Below are positions 22,362-33,328 of a DNA stretch of 64,000 nt, in pieces; the first letter of the stretch is position 1; each line of letters begins with the position of its first letter. A program made the position numbers and the translations under genes. Source of the DNA: Dysidea avara (taxonomy: Eukaryota; Porifera; Demospongiae; Dictyoceratida; Dysideidae); the NCBI RefSeq assembly GCF_963678975.1, contig NC_089284.1, positions 1,115,001 through 1,179,000 of the forward strand. Direction: 5' to 3'. The notes beneath the pieces were generated by a model, which searched no databases, had not been told where the DNA came from, and worked only from the letters and a program-made list of their open reading frames with translations.

Positions 22362-25043
22362 GTATCATAAGGCCAGGCAGGATCCTCCACAGCTGGTCTA
22401 CACTGACAGAGACTGTTGCTCTGTCAGTGGACAGTCTTGTAAGACTGCATGCCTTTTGAAGAATGGAAAAACCTGCAAGTAAGTACTAAGTCATTATTAT
22501 TATTATACCTCTGTTTATCTAGTCTTAATATATATAGGTTCGATTAGATATATGGCATTTTATGAGGATTGGACGTGGCTGCACTCCTGAGTCACATCCC
22601 GTCTATGGCATAATGGCTCGTCTTTCACAGGCAATTTTTGAGTGGGATCAGACTGATTATAAGTATATCTGCATTGTTCATTCATAGTTATTTCATTATC
22701 ACTATATAGTCGTTTGTGTGATGCTAAAAGAGGTGTGCTGCGGCAACAGGGAGTAAGCAATCCTTCCATCAATGCCATACACAAGGCAATTACAACTAGT
22801 GAGCTTACAAAACACTGCCGGAGAAGGACTCGTGGAACTGAGGAGACCACAAGGGCAATTGAATATTTGATTTTACAATTTACACCTGCAACAGATTCAT
22901 TAGGTGAACAGGTAATCAGTACGTTCCTATTATACTACCTAGATTTACTCTATGTTAATTGTTTAGTGAAAAGATGGGAGCAATCTGGAAAGAGGAAAAG
23001 AAACATGTCAAATGTATTCAGGATCCTCAAGGCGTGGACTATTTGTATACCATTACAGGGTACATTCAGAAGGGTGGTGTGCAGCTACTAGTGTATCGAT
23101 GCGCAAGAAGTACAACATCCCTAGAATCATTCCATCTCCACTTAGCCAGGTGAAACTGTTGAAAGTATTCAAGTACATACTTGGTACAATATTCTATTAG
23201 ATTCATTCCTGGATCATCTGCAAGTGATGTACAATTTCAGGCATATCTACTGGAGGGATTAGCCAGGTGGAATCAGAGCCGAGCACTGGCAGCAGCTCAG
23301 CAACAGTCTGGCATGCGAGTGTTTAATTTGGAACTTGCCAACAAAGTTGGTAGCAAGTTGATTTTTTTGCATTATTATGCTTACTCAATTGTTCCAGGCC
23401 AACAAGTCCAGCGAGTCCATCTCTGGCAGGAAGCTGCTTCCATTCCACCACACTCCAACCTGCTATAATGAGGGAGAGATGTTTGGAGTAGCTTATCTAT
23501 ATCGACAAGCAGGCAGGGAGTTTGAACTTTCTGAAGAGAATTTAGAATCTAAGGAGAAAGGAGATGAAAATATAATTGATGAAGGCTTCATAGATGAGGT
23601 TGACACCATCATTTTTTCAGAAGACCTGGGGACAGTTGGATTAGAGGAGGAATAAGTAGAGGAGGAGGAAGAAATAGAAGATGAAATAGAAGCAGTATGT
23701 GTATCCAAGCTAAGAACTATTAGTTTATTTGTAGTACATTTCATTATTATTTACACACCTTAGAATGATGATGATAGTGTCACTACTACCACCGCATCAG
23801 CTGGCACTAGTACTACTGCAGTAGACTCCAGATGAATACCAGGTTGGGAGAAGGTGGCACAGTTAGCTGAAGTACTATTAGAATTGAAGGGTTTTTCTTT
23901 ACCCAATTATAAAGTACAGAATATTAAGGCCTTGTGGAATGCCCTGGATCCTTTTGACAAGAAGGCTACAGAAATAATACTTAAATCCCAGGTGCAATTA
24001 AGGGGTCACTTTTGTAGCCAAAAGAAGACAGGACACACAACTACGGAGCAAATGAAGAGGTATATTATTTTCATAAATTAAAAGTGGTAATTACATTTAC
24101 CAAAGGTGCCTGCTATCTGGAGTCTCTGTTCCATTGTCTCCATTAAAGAGCTGCATTGTAGAGGCACTGTGCATATTGCTTACTACAAGACATGGCCAAT
24201 CAAAGAGGACCACTGATGCCAGTATGATGGCTAATCTCTTATGCTTGTTGATATTGACCTTTATGTTAGACGGCAAGAGAAGATATGTGTCCAGGTGGGA
24301 CTTGGTACTGCAAGATTATTTTGCCCTCCGTGCTCGCTTGTACAACTCACTCGATCTGCTGGAGGGGAAAAACCTTGCCTTATACACTATTAATACAACT
24401 ACTTTGGTTAGTCACTGTATTTTATAAGGCTGAAATTATTGATTCTGTTGTTAATAGCGAAAGTGGCACAAGAATGAAGAGAGGAGGAAGGAGATCCTGG
24501 CACGCATGCAGGGTTTAAAGCTGTTTGCTCCTCCTCTCTGTGCTCAAGAGGACCTTCCTTCATCTCTTGACCTGCCACTTTCCCCTCCTACCCCTCCAAA
24601 ACCATTGCATCAGTTTCCTGAGGCGGCAAACACCACTGTACAGGAAGAGATCAGAGCTGCTGTGTGCACTGGCACTCATGTGGGTCCTCGAGTACTGTGC
24701 ACAGTCATACATCCTCATAAGGTTGCTTCATTACCATCTGTATCTGTACTTCACTCGAGTGGCAGACTGGTAATTCTTAATTGGTAGTTATTATTTGGTA
24801 CCTTTTGTGCATTTCACAGCAATTGCAAGAGCAAGAATTGAAGACAACACCACCTAGTATGCTTTTGCATCACACTTTTTTATGGCTATTTAGTGTATGT
24901 ACATTATGCTTATAGGAACAGTAAGTCGTTCAGTCAAGTGTTATCGGAAAAGGAAGCTGCTGCTGCTGGATTAGAACAACCATTACGTGAGCACAAGAAG
25001 CATAAGCAACATGAGTGTCAGAAGTGCCATCAAACTTTAGCTG
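22362..25043 (+). pseudogene. 5'-truncated, broken multi-exon gene of a multicopy animal family (probable transposase relative)
   Basis: Eleven exon-like blocks lie in order: about 22362-22478, 22538-22672, 22710-22911, 22967-23149, 23201-23345, 23398-23694, 23764-24059, 24106-24406, 24458-24769, 24820-24857 and 24917-25043. Motifs in order are VYTDRDCC, RLDIWHFMR, KHCRRRTRGTEET, VKCIQDPQGVDYLYTITGY, VYRCARSTTSLESFHLHL, FIPGSSASDVQFQAYLLEGL, IPGWEKVAQLAE, VSRWDLVLQDYFALRARLYN, and a C-terminal CQKCH. I recall this order from uncharacterised, multicopy proteins of fish, cnidarians and sponges. The acids in DRDCC, LDIWHF and SLESFH could be a DDE triad, which is inference. Breaks are a frame change in block 1 (about 22463), an in-frame TAA at 23653 and a lost base near 23832. 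The N-terminal part is absent, replaced by repeat DNA. Confidence 0.7.
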
Positions 25044-25065
25044 GTATATGTATACTTCTTATGTA

Positions 25066-25228
25066 AAAGCTGCTTTTACCATTGTTTAATGATTTTACTC
25101 ACATGGGTTCGTATGAACAAACATAGGTAGATAGGTACACACAAACACTTTTACGAAAATAATTTCAGTGAACCAGGTGTGCACCCACAGCTGGGCTTTG
25201 GACGGCTGTGGGCAAGTACTCGGTTTAA
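25066..25228. repeat. Dispersed hairpin repeat, copy 2
   Basis: Diverged copy of 2340-2500, ending with the CCACAGC / GCTGTGGG hairpin and GGTTTAAAAG. Confidence 0.55.
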
Positions 25229-25232
25229 AAGT

Positions 25233-25695
25233 TTGACTACATGTCACCTCTAATAGAGCATACAGTGCATGACCACTAAGCAGCTTGCTAAAGGGTGAAC
25301 GACTCTGAAATCATTCATAGAATACTTTGTTCTATCTGTTGATGCATTTACAACAAGAATCAGAGTTGTTCACCATCTGGAAGGATTTTTAAAAAATGAC
25401 TCTACATGTCATCTCTAATAAAGCAAATAGCGCATGACCACTAAGCAACTTTCTAAAGGGTGTACAACTCTGAAATCATACATGGATTACTTTGTCCTAT
25501 TTGTTGATGCACTTACAGCAACAATCGGAGTTGTTCACAATCTGGAAGTATATTTCAAAATTTAAGTCTACATGTCCTTCCTAATAGAGCATACAGTGCT
25601 TGACCAGCCGGTAGCTATTTAAAGGGTGAACAACTCTTAAATCAGACATGGATTACTTTGTTCTAGTGTTGATGCACTTACAGCCACAATCGAAG
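25233..25695. repeat. Second tandem array, ~165 bp unit, about 2.8 copies
   Basis: Units begin at CTCTAATAGAGCATACAGTG (25250), then near 25413 and 25583. They are related to the 21757-22290 array but form a distinct subtype (GCATGACCACTAAGCAG instead of GAATCACCAGTC). Confidence 0.8.
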
Positions 25696-25696
25696 T

Positions 25697-26040
25697 AAGG
25701 GTCATTCCATACTAAATCAACCAAAAAAATCCGGTATCCTTTCGATTTTTATGAAATTTGACACAAATGTGGACCCTATCAAGAAACTTTCTCACACCAA
25801 AGTTTGGCTCATTTCATTGGTCTCCCTTTAAGTTATGACTGTGCAAAGTTTCTGTTTAGAATTTCATTTTGCTTACATGCCTTCAATAAAATGGCCACAA
25901 CTTTGCCTGTGATTGATGTAGACATTTCTGGTTTAGCTTTTTCCTTTGATCTTAATTCTAAAATTATATATTCTTTAATTAATTTTATTTTTGGTTTACA
26001 TGTTGCTCTAATACCCATCATTCATCACTGTGAGTTTTAA
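25697..26040. repeat. Dispersed GGGTCATTCCATA-type repeat, copy 1
   Basis: Begins GGGTCATTCCATACTAAATC and continues with a block (AAGAAACTTTCTCACACCA ... AATAAAATGGCCACAACT) that recurs diverged at 38735-38960. The same start, GGGTCATTCCATATCAAATC, opens the repeat at 56336. Confidence 0.6.
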
Positions 26041-26156
26041 TATTGGGACCAATACTAATGCCACAATCATTTTATACATTGTTGGTATGTGAGTAAGGTT
26101 AATTTATTTGTTTTGTAAGAAAACCCAGTGAAAGCTTATACTTAAATGAGACCCAG

Positions 26157-26772
26157 TCTGACAAAACCGGGCTTATCGCCTATTTAAAGGTATTGAGAAA
26201 TGCCTGTTTTAAGTATTTGGTGTGTTGTAGCTCGCCAATGGTTAAAGCTATGTGTACCAAATTTTCACACGTTTTACACCAATTCCTTACCTTCCAGAGC
26301 ATCCACTGTGCAAGTAGCCAACAACTAAATTTTCCGCCATTTTAGATAGTTTTTAAACTGAGGTTGACTATCAGGCGAGCTGCAAATTGGGCGGGAGGGG
26401 GGGGCCTGGAAGGCAGGAAAGATGGTGTTCAAAAATTGAAAAGGAAGGCCAAGGGATGAATTAAGCCAAGTTTTGAGCCATTGAGGTCTCAAAACTGACT
26501 GAAATGAAAGGAAATTCACAGCAGAGGTAATTATTCAACACCACAGAGCTGTACAGCCACATACAGTCATTTCCAGGCTGACCAGAGCTCCATTAAGGCC
26601 CCACGCCACGTGTATGGATCACCACTGGGTTTGGGAAAGGCAGCTAGCAAAACCAGACCACTCAAGTCTAGCTGATTTTAAATGTGGAATTGGATAGTTT
26701 ATTCATGTAGCTGTGTGTCCTGGGTGAAAAATCGAATCTACTGACATGGGTGATAAGACCGGTTTTCTCAGA
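26157..26772. mobile_element. Element with short terminal inverted repeats, non-coding
   Basis: The left end TCTGACAAAACCGGGCTTAT matches the reverse complement of the right end (ATAAGACCGGTTTTCTCAGA). A G-rich run (GGGCGGGAGGGGGGGG) lies at 26390. No protein is encoded. Confidence 0.5.
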
Positions 26773-26781
26773 ATGTAGTTA

Positions 26782-26952
26782 CAGTGGAAACTGTATTAGC
26801 CAGTCAGGGCCAATATTTTTTTTGGCCTTAATATGCAGGTGGCTATTTATATAGTTCGATGTGTATAAATGTCTTACTAGAACAATTTAAAGTTGGCCCG
26901 TAACAGAAATGTGGCCTTTTGTTACAGGTGGCCACTAAGAGAAGTTTCACTG
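26782..26952. mobile_element. 171 bp TA-flanked MITE (Tc1/mariner/pogo type)
   Basis: Starts CAGTGGAAAC and ends GTTTCACTG, with TA on both sides (26780-26781 and 26953-26954). Internal GGCCA motifs are mirrored. A different subfamily from the 3329 element. Confidence 0.6.
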
Positions 26953-27134
26953 TAATTTGGAACACTTAGCTACATTCTTTGTTGTTAACACAGGCATGAA
27001 TGTTTCAAATGTTGTAATCTACTATAGCTTTTCTAACGAGTAGTAATGAATGACTGATGCAGTAGAATGGCTTTAAAATGTTTTCAACTGACTGTATGTA
27101 CTAGTACAGTATAGTCTACATTGTACTCTATGTG

Positions 27135-27375
27135 ATTATTTAAAATACTTCCTGATGCTGAACAATTATAATGGTGTGGAGCATCAACATGTCAAGAAGA
27201 GGAAGGAGAGATCACACTTCTATTATTATTAGCACTTTATAGTGACCAGCACTGAAGTCTGACAGCAACATGTGCTGCAGCCTTAGAATTACCTAACCTA
27301 ATTTCAAGGACTTAGACCTAATTCTATACCTTTGGGAAGTGTACTTATCACAATGTACTACCGTCTGTGCTAGTT
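27135..27375. repeat. Repeat copy related to 28985-29140
   Basis: Shares AAAATACTTCCTGATG, GAACAAT, a (TC)AACATGT(C/T)AAGAAGAG block, and later TACCTTTGGGAAGTGTACTT with 28985-29140. A third, shorter relative is at 28870-28960. This is a local family, not coding. Confidence 0.55.
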
Positions 27376-27378
27376 AGA

Positions 27379-27553
27379 GTAAGACACTCCAAACTAGCAT
27401 CTTCAAAGTATAAACGTCTGAGGAGGTGTTAGAATGATGCAATGAAAACCGAGGCGGAGCCAGGGTTTTTATTGCGTCATTCTAACACCGACTCTGAGGA
27501 TGCTTATACTTCGAAGGTGCTAGTGTCTTATTCTCTTATTTGGAGTGTCTTAC
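27379..27553. repeat. Foldback element, ~75 bp arms
   Basis: GTAAGACACTCCAAACTAGC ... AGGTGTTAGAATGA...GCAATG faces its near reverse complement, ending TTGGAGTGTCTTAC. Only about 25 nt separate the arms. Confidence 0.7.
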
Positions 27554-28467
27554 TGTTTTAGATGGTCTGCCAGCAATGAAAAGGACATGGTAGCTATGCC
27601 TTGTGCCATTGCTAGTGATGGTGTGACGCACAAGGCTGCATGGGAAGACAAATATACTTTTCTCTCAAGGCTTAGGTGCCGAAACAGTACTTTTATTGGT
27701 GATAAATACTGCTATCAACAAGAATTGCATCAGTTTAAGTAACAGAAATCTGTGAAAATAAGCAACAGTAGCTGTTTAAAGGTTGTATTGTGATTGGTGT
27801 AGCTACCAGACACTTGACTAGACGTAGCAGTATCCTCGCAACTATTCAAGGCAAGTTTACCACGAGGGTGAATCAATGGATTGGCATCACCGTACCTCAT
27901 GTAAACGAAGTGAAAGTGGAGAAAGACAGCTAGCAAAATTAGTGCTGGCTTGTTGTACCGCACTGTAACGCAGCCAATTTTCTAGGACAGTATCCAAGAC
28001 ACCATAGGTGCAACGCAGCCGATTTTCTAGGAAAGTAAGACACCAATGTACTGTCTGTACTATTATAGTATAGTCTATACATGTGTGGTACTGTATGCAG
28101 GGATAATTCAGTTTTATTAAAAAAAAATATTCACTACCAAATTTTATGCACACAAACGTATCAATCACTGTTATATTTTTGGGGTAAAGGAAAAGGTGGT
28201 ACCAAAAGGTCCTGATAATTTAAATAAATGACACTAATGGGTGCCATTACAGCTTGGGAAGTTGAACCAATTTTGATTGCCCCGCAGCTACACACGGACT
28301 TGGTCATAGATACAGAGGACAGCCGGTGGGGCACCACATGGCTTACATGTGGACTTGGTCATAAGCTTTGTTAGTGACTTGACCTAGCCAACCTACCAGA
28401 AGAAATCTGCTAGGATTGAGCCCATGCCAGCACCACCAGCAGGGTTTCCCAAGTGGTCTCCTTCAGC

Positions 28468-28532
28468 CACCAGTTAGGCACTGATGGAGTCCTTCAACCA
28501 CTCTGGTCCATCAGTTAGGCACTGATGGAGTA
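28468..28532. repeat. Short direct repeat
   Basis: CAGTTAGGCACTGATGGAGT occurs at about 28471 and again at about 28510. Confidence 0.7.
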
Positions 28533-28984
28533 TTTTTTGTGCTATTTAAATACATCACACCTGAAGTGGAATGAAAAAAAAAAATGTTCCCCACTGAGGA
28601 ACCTTGCCCTGGACCTCCAGGTGAGCAGCCTAATGCAGTACCCATTGAGCAATCTGGTCCACAATTTTAATGGAAAAGTATTAGTGTATTTCTGTCCTAT
28701 GTATGCATTTAATCACTTCCATGTCAGGATAGCCCACCACATATATAGAACTACAATGGCTTTGAATGCCGTGAAAATACTCTCGTATAAAAAACCACAT
28801 AAACATAGAATTATTATATTAGCTAAAGGGGTAGATAAATTTTAAAATACTAAATAATTATAATTATAGATGTGGACTATCAACATGTTCAGAAGGGTTA
28901 TGAATTAAGCAATCACGCTTGTACACCTTTGGTAACTTCCTATTGCAACGTACTGCTTTATAGAATAGCCTGCATAGCACTATA

Positions 28985-29140
28985 TGGGTAGATAAAATAC
29001 TTCCTGATGTTGAACAATTTATAATTATTGGTGTGGGGTATTAACATGTTAAGAAGAGGGAAGAAGGAGAGAATCACACTTATATACCTTTGGGAAGTGT
29101 ACTTATCGCAATGTACTGTCTGTACTATTATAGTCTACAT
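28985..29140. repeat. Repeat copy related to 27135-27375
   Basis: See the partner copy. Here the block leads directly into ACTGTCTGTACTATTATAGTC, a phrase also found near 28046. Confidence 0.55.
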
Positions 29141-29202
29141 TGTACTAATTACCTTCCTTCTTCAAGAAGCTTTACATGATGAATTCTTGAAGAAGGTGGA
29201 TA

Positions 29203-29537
29203 TAGTATGTACCTATTCATTGAGCTGGATCCTCAAAAACATTAACCCATGGTTGCAATTACATGTGATCTTAAAATATGGCTCATTTGTAGCAGTGTTT
29301 GAGCTGCTAATATATTTTAAAATCTTTACGTTGAAATACCTGACACGTTATTTAGTCAATCACATTTCCACCATACAATTCCTATGAAAAGCCATTAAAG
29401 TGCAATATTTAATACAACCTTTTTGTGAACTTGTAGTGGAGCCAATTTACTAATCATCTAGTTGGCTGAAATATCAGAAAAATCCATTTTTCATTTTTAG
29501 CTGTTATAAGATTCAGCTCAACTGTACATATAATAGT
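29203..29537. mobile_element. Diverged copy of the 19070 MITE
   Basis: Begins ATAGTATGTACCTATTCATT with GAGCTGGATCCTCAAAAACA and ends AGATTCAGCTCAACTGTACA. The interior follows the 19070-19456 element in order with many substitutions and small deletions. Confidence 0.7.
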
Positions 29538-29577
29538 GGAGGTGAGTTCACTCTCAAGTTTCAACAGTTTATGTATG

Positions 29578-29905
29578 GTTGAAGCTCAGATTGACTGAAG
29601 CTCAGGTGGTAGCAGCACAGGATCAGGCTTTAGCAGTAAGGGCAGCACAGAATTGTATTTATCGGATCTTGAACTATAGGGTGTGAGGAATGGTGCCTGA
29701 GTATGTGGACCATTTACTGAGTAGATGTACTCCAGTAACGGCTACTATACACAAACAGAGGAATGACAGAGTTGTAAGTACTGTCCATTGGAAATGGTTT
29801 AATCAATCTGTGTCGTGTAATTACTGGGATCACATTCCAACTGCTGTTGTGGAAAATTCTTTGTTTGCTGCTATCCAGAGCCTCCTATTACAGACTACTT
29901 GCATA
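29578..29905 (+). pseudogene. Fragment of a retrotransposon zinc-knuckle/endonuclease region
   Basis: In one frame the sequence reads EYVDHLLSRC, then HKQRNDRVVSTVHWKWF and WDHIPTAVVEN. This matches the order of the C-terminal region of restriction-endonuclease-type LINEs (compare VVHLLAACPSL and VVHWHLMRL in the element at 46529). The first cysteines of the C-C-H-C knuckle are mutated (one to a stop, one to tyrosine). It is a short degraded relic with no reverse transcriptase nearby. Confidence 0.6.
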
Positions 29906-29909
29906 TAAC

Positions 29910-32900
29910 TTCAAAGTTGAATGAGAAAATTAATACTGTAGTAAAATGTTTTAATTCCCATGCTTGATCTGAAATGTAAGCAGTATTGAAGAGAGACTCT
30001 GGATAAACTGATAGTTTAGCACAAAGACTGTAAAAATTTATAGGGGACTAGATGTTGAAATGACATATTATACGTATCAACCACTGTAATACTACACAAG
30101 TGGGTTGTACCACTACCTTGTACATAATTATGCACATTGGTTTTGTATCATCATGCATAAATGTGCACAATTCTTACTTCAAAATAGAATGTTTTGGTAG
30201 AGTAGGCAGCAAGAATGCATTTATAAAAAATGACAGGGAATAAAAAATAATATAGGGAAAACTAATGCATCTGTGAAGTTCAAGGATAGGTACAAACAGT
30301 GCAGTGAATTAGTGTTTTTCGGTTTTTGGCTGCATTTTCAACACTTGTTTTGCACAGGGCCTGTTAACATTTTTTCAACATACTTGTTTTTGTAATAACT
30401 GCTTGAATGTGAGTGTGACACGTCCCAAGATTATTACGATAGCTATGGTGTTGGTAATTTGAGTGCTGATCTCCTAACGAAACGCTCTTAGCATATAAAA
30501 TAAAGCCTCAATTGGGAGCTCTTTTGTCATGTCTTTGTCAGCCATTATGCACCTCACTTTAGACATATCATTGTGCTTAACAGAAACTATCCATCACAGA
30601 GTAGTAGATTGTACATTTGTCCTCATCGACTACCAGCTATAATGTTACCACTTTGCTTTCTACAACAATCATGATAACTACATTGCAAATGCAGTCAAGG
30701 TGGCTCCTTTTACTAAAGCATTACATCAATTGGCTTTCAATTAACAAAACTGCCTTTATTATTAGATGCATATATACTGCTGTCATGCACGGGAGTTTGT
30801 AAAATGCGGAATACGGAATAATGGAAAAAGCAAAAGATTTTTTTGCAGATTGTATAAATAGTTATATACTCTATAGTAATTTACTTTGTAACAGCTCTGC
30901 AAGGCATTCCATGGCTATGGATAAACAGCAGCTGGGCAAACATTAAATAGGACAAGCACACAATCAATCATCCTAGAACAATCTACCTTCCTTACCTTCA
31001 CTCCTGATTCAAACCTAAGAGTTTTTAAGTCCTTTTAAAGACAAACAAAACCACTGGACTCCATAACTCAATAGTGTGAAATTCGGTTGGATGCACGTGA
31101 AGGTCAGCTAGTTTGACTTAAGAATAGAATTATCTGTGAATGCTATCCCACTAGGGACCTGTGAGAAGGCTAAAGCCTGTAGTTTAGTGAAGGTAGATCA
31201 TTCTAGAATGATTGGTTGTGTGCATGTCTTATTTCAGTAATGCTAGTCCAGCTACTGTCTACCCATTGCCATGGCGTGCCATGCATTGCCATGGCGTGCC
31301 ATGCAGAGCTATTACAAGGTACATAAATAAAGTACAATTGCTAAGGAGTATATTTATAGGTATAACATGGGCATGAGTGATTTGCCTGATTTGTATGTCT
31401 GAGGGTGTGGGCATATACATATCAGATGTTACAGCTATTATGTACCGCTTCCATTTCAGGCTGCTAGCCTTGATGCCAATACAAGTGTAACCTCTGGATT
31501 CGTTTGATATACATGCTGGAAAGATGGTTAGGCAGCAAGTAACATTGTAGCTACAATTATAATAATCTTATAGATATCATGCAAAAGTTGAGTGAAGCAA
31601 ATTTCGGGGAATTTACAAGTGTTTTAATGCTTTCGGGTTGTTTAAAGACTAATTACAACATATACTAATGACCTAAAGGGATAAGCTTTGTTATAGAGTA
31701 GTTAACTCGTGCTATCAGTACTGTGGACGTGTCCGCATTTCAAAAATGTGCTGAAACGCTTGTGATTGCACTGTAAGACTAGCTCTCACCTTTAAGTAAC
31801 ATATCCCAACTTGTAGAACATTGAGGATACTGAAACACCTTCTTTCGAGTGCTTCTTGTGGCAACACTTCAATGTGTGGTAATCATTACATGAGCATTAA
31901 TTAATTAATTCTTTTGGATTATCTTGTATTAAACAAAAAGAGGGCAGTACCACTATCTCATCCACATCTAGGCCATGCTTGCTTTGATGAAAATGGCTTG
32001 CTCTTTTAGAAGTGCAACCACTTGTACTGGTGTATTAGATGCCTCCCTGTAAAGAGATATACATGACAAATGTATCCACTGGAATTCCTTTGATCTGAGG
32101 TGTCAAAGTTTTACAAGACTATTTGTACAATCCGCATAAATAAATTTATATTCTGCACTTTACAAACTCCTTTATATATACACTGTGCAAAAAGTGTTTC
32201 CATGGTATTTCTGTAATGAAACTTTAATATGTTTATCACAAAAAAATTTTTCACCAATTTCCTGATAAGAATTTGGCACATAAATTACTGAAAAGTAGTG
32301 ACAATTCTTTACACAATTCCATTTATATCTCCTTTAATCCAGGAATTTCACAATTCATTATGCACAAAATATCAGGAAACACATTCCAGAAATCACATTT
32401 CAACTTGGCAACCTGGTCAACTAAAGATTAATAATGAAGGCGAAGGCGATCATACCATTATCACCAACTGGCTTGCAGATACAAAGCTAGCTAGCCATTC
32501 TTTTGATACAACAGCTTTATTCTTCAGGATGCTTTGAACAGAATGCATATTACTTAAGGTGGCACTGAACCAGTTAAGTGTAGCTGCACAAACCAAATTT
32601 GTTACAACCCACACACTCATTGAGCTATCCTCTGCTGTACTACTTAATTTGTTTTTCTATTGTTATTTAGCATAGAACAGTAATCAATCTAGGTGTTGTT
32701 TGCTAGTTAATTAACCCACAGATATTAGAATACATAAAAGGGATAGAAATAGAGGCTTAGTCTCACTATGGTGAGGTTTGTAGCTGCGGTATGATGAGTG
32801 CATATAGACCAAGTCCGTTTAGAGTACTGACTCCGAGGACTAGTTGGCTGCCTTTAGAATGTCATTATGGCTATGTCCACATTCAGAGCATTGAATAAGA

Positions 32901-33328
32901 AGGCACATCTAACAGAGTACGCACGACAGGGATTTAAGTATTTAGTTCTGTCTTTATAGACTCAAAGAGTAGAAGTTTTGGCATACAGCCAAATGAACAT
33001 GGGAATAGAACTGAATTGCATGTCATATTGGGTTATATTATAGATCTGTTGACCACTTTACTAGCATCATAACGTTATTGTCTCCCTAAAATTGTGTGTC
33101 ATCATGGCATACAAGAGGTTTGCCACACTACTACAAGTCCTTCAAATTTGTTTAGGGAAACTGTTTCCCAAAGGGAAGATCCTATGCCTTGGGTCCATTT
33201 ATATAAGAGGAGTGTTGTAGCATCATCTGAAAGTTATTGATCATCCTGAGATATAGCAGTGCGATATAGCTAAGTTGGGCACTGATCATGAGTTGTAATT
33301 ACAGGGGTTCAGTTTTTCCTGTCTACCA
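29910..33328. other. No gene recognised
   Basis: AT-rich non-coding sequence. A 20 bp direct repeat of TTGCCATGGCGTGCCATGCA, itself partly palindromic, is at about 31266-31305. A single-arm relative of the 9671 foldback is near 31379-31430. Small open frames are not supported. Confidence 0.45.
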
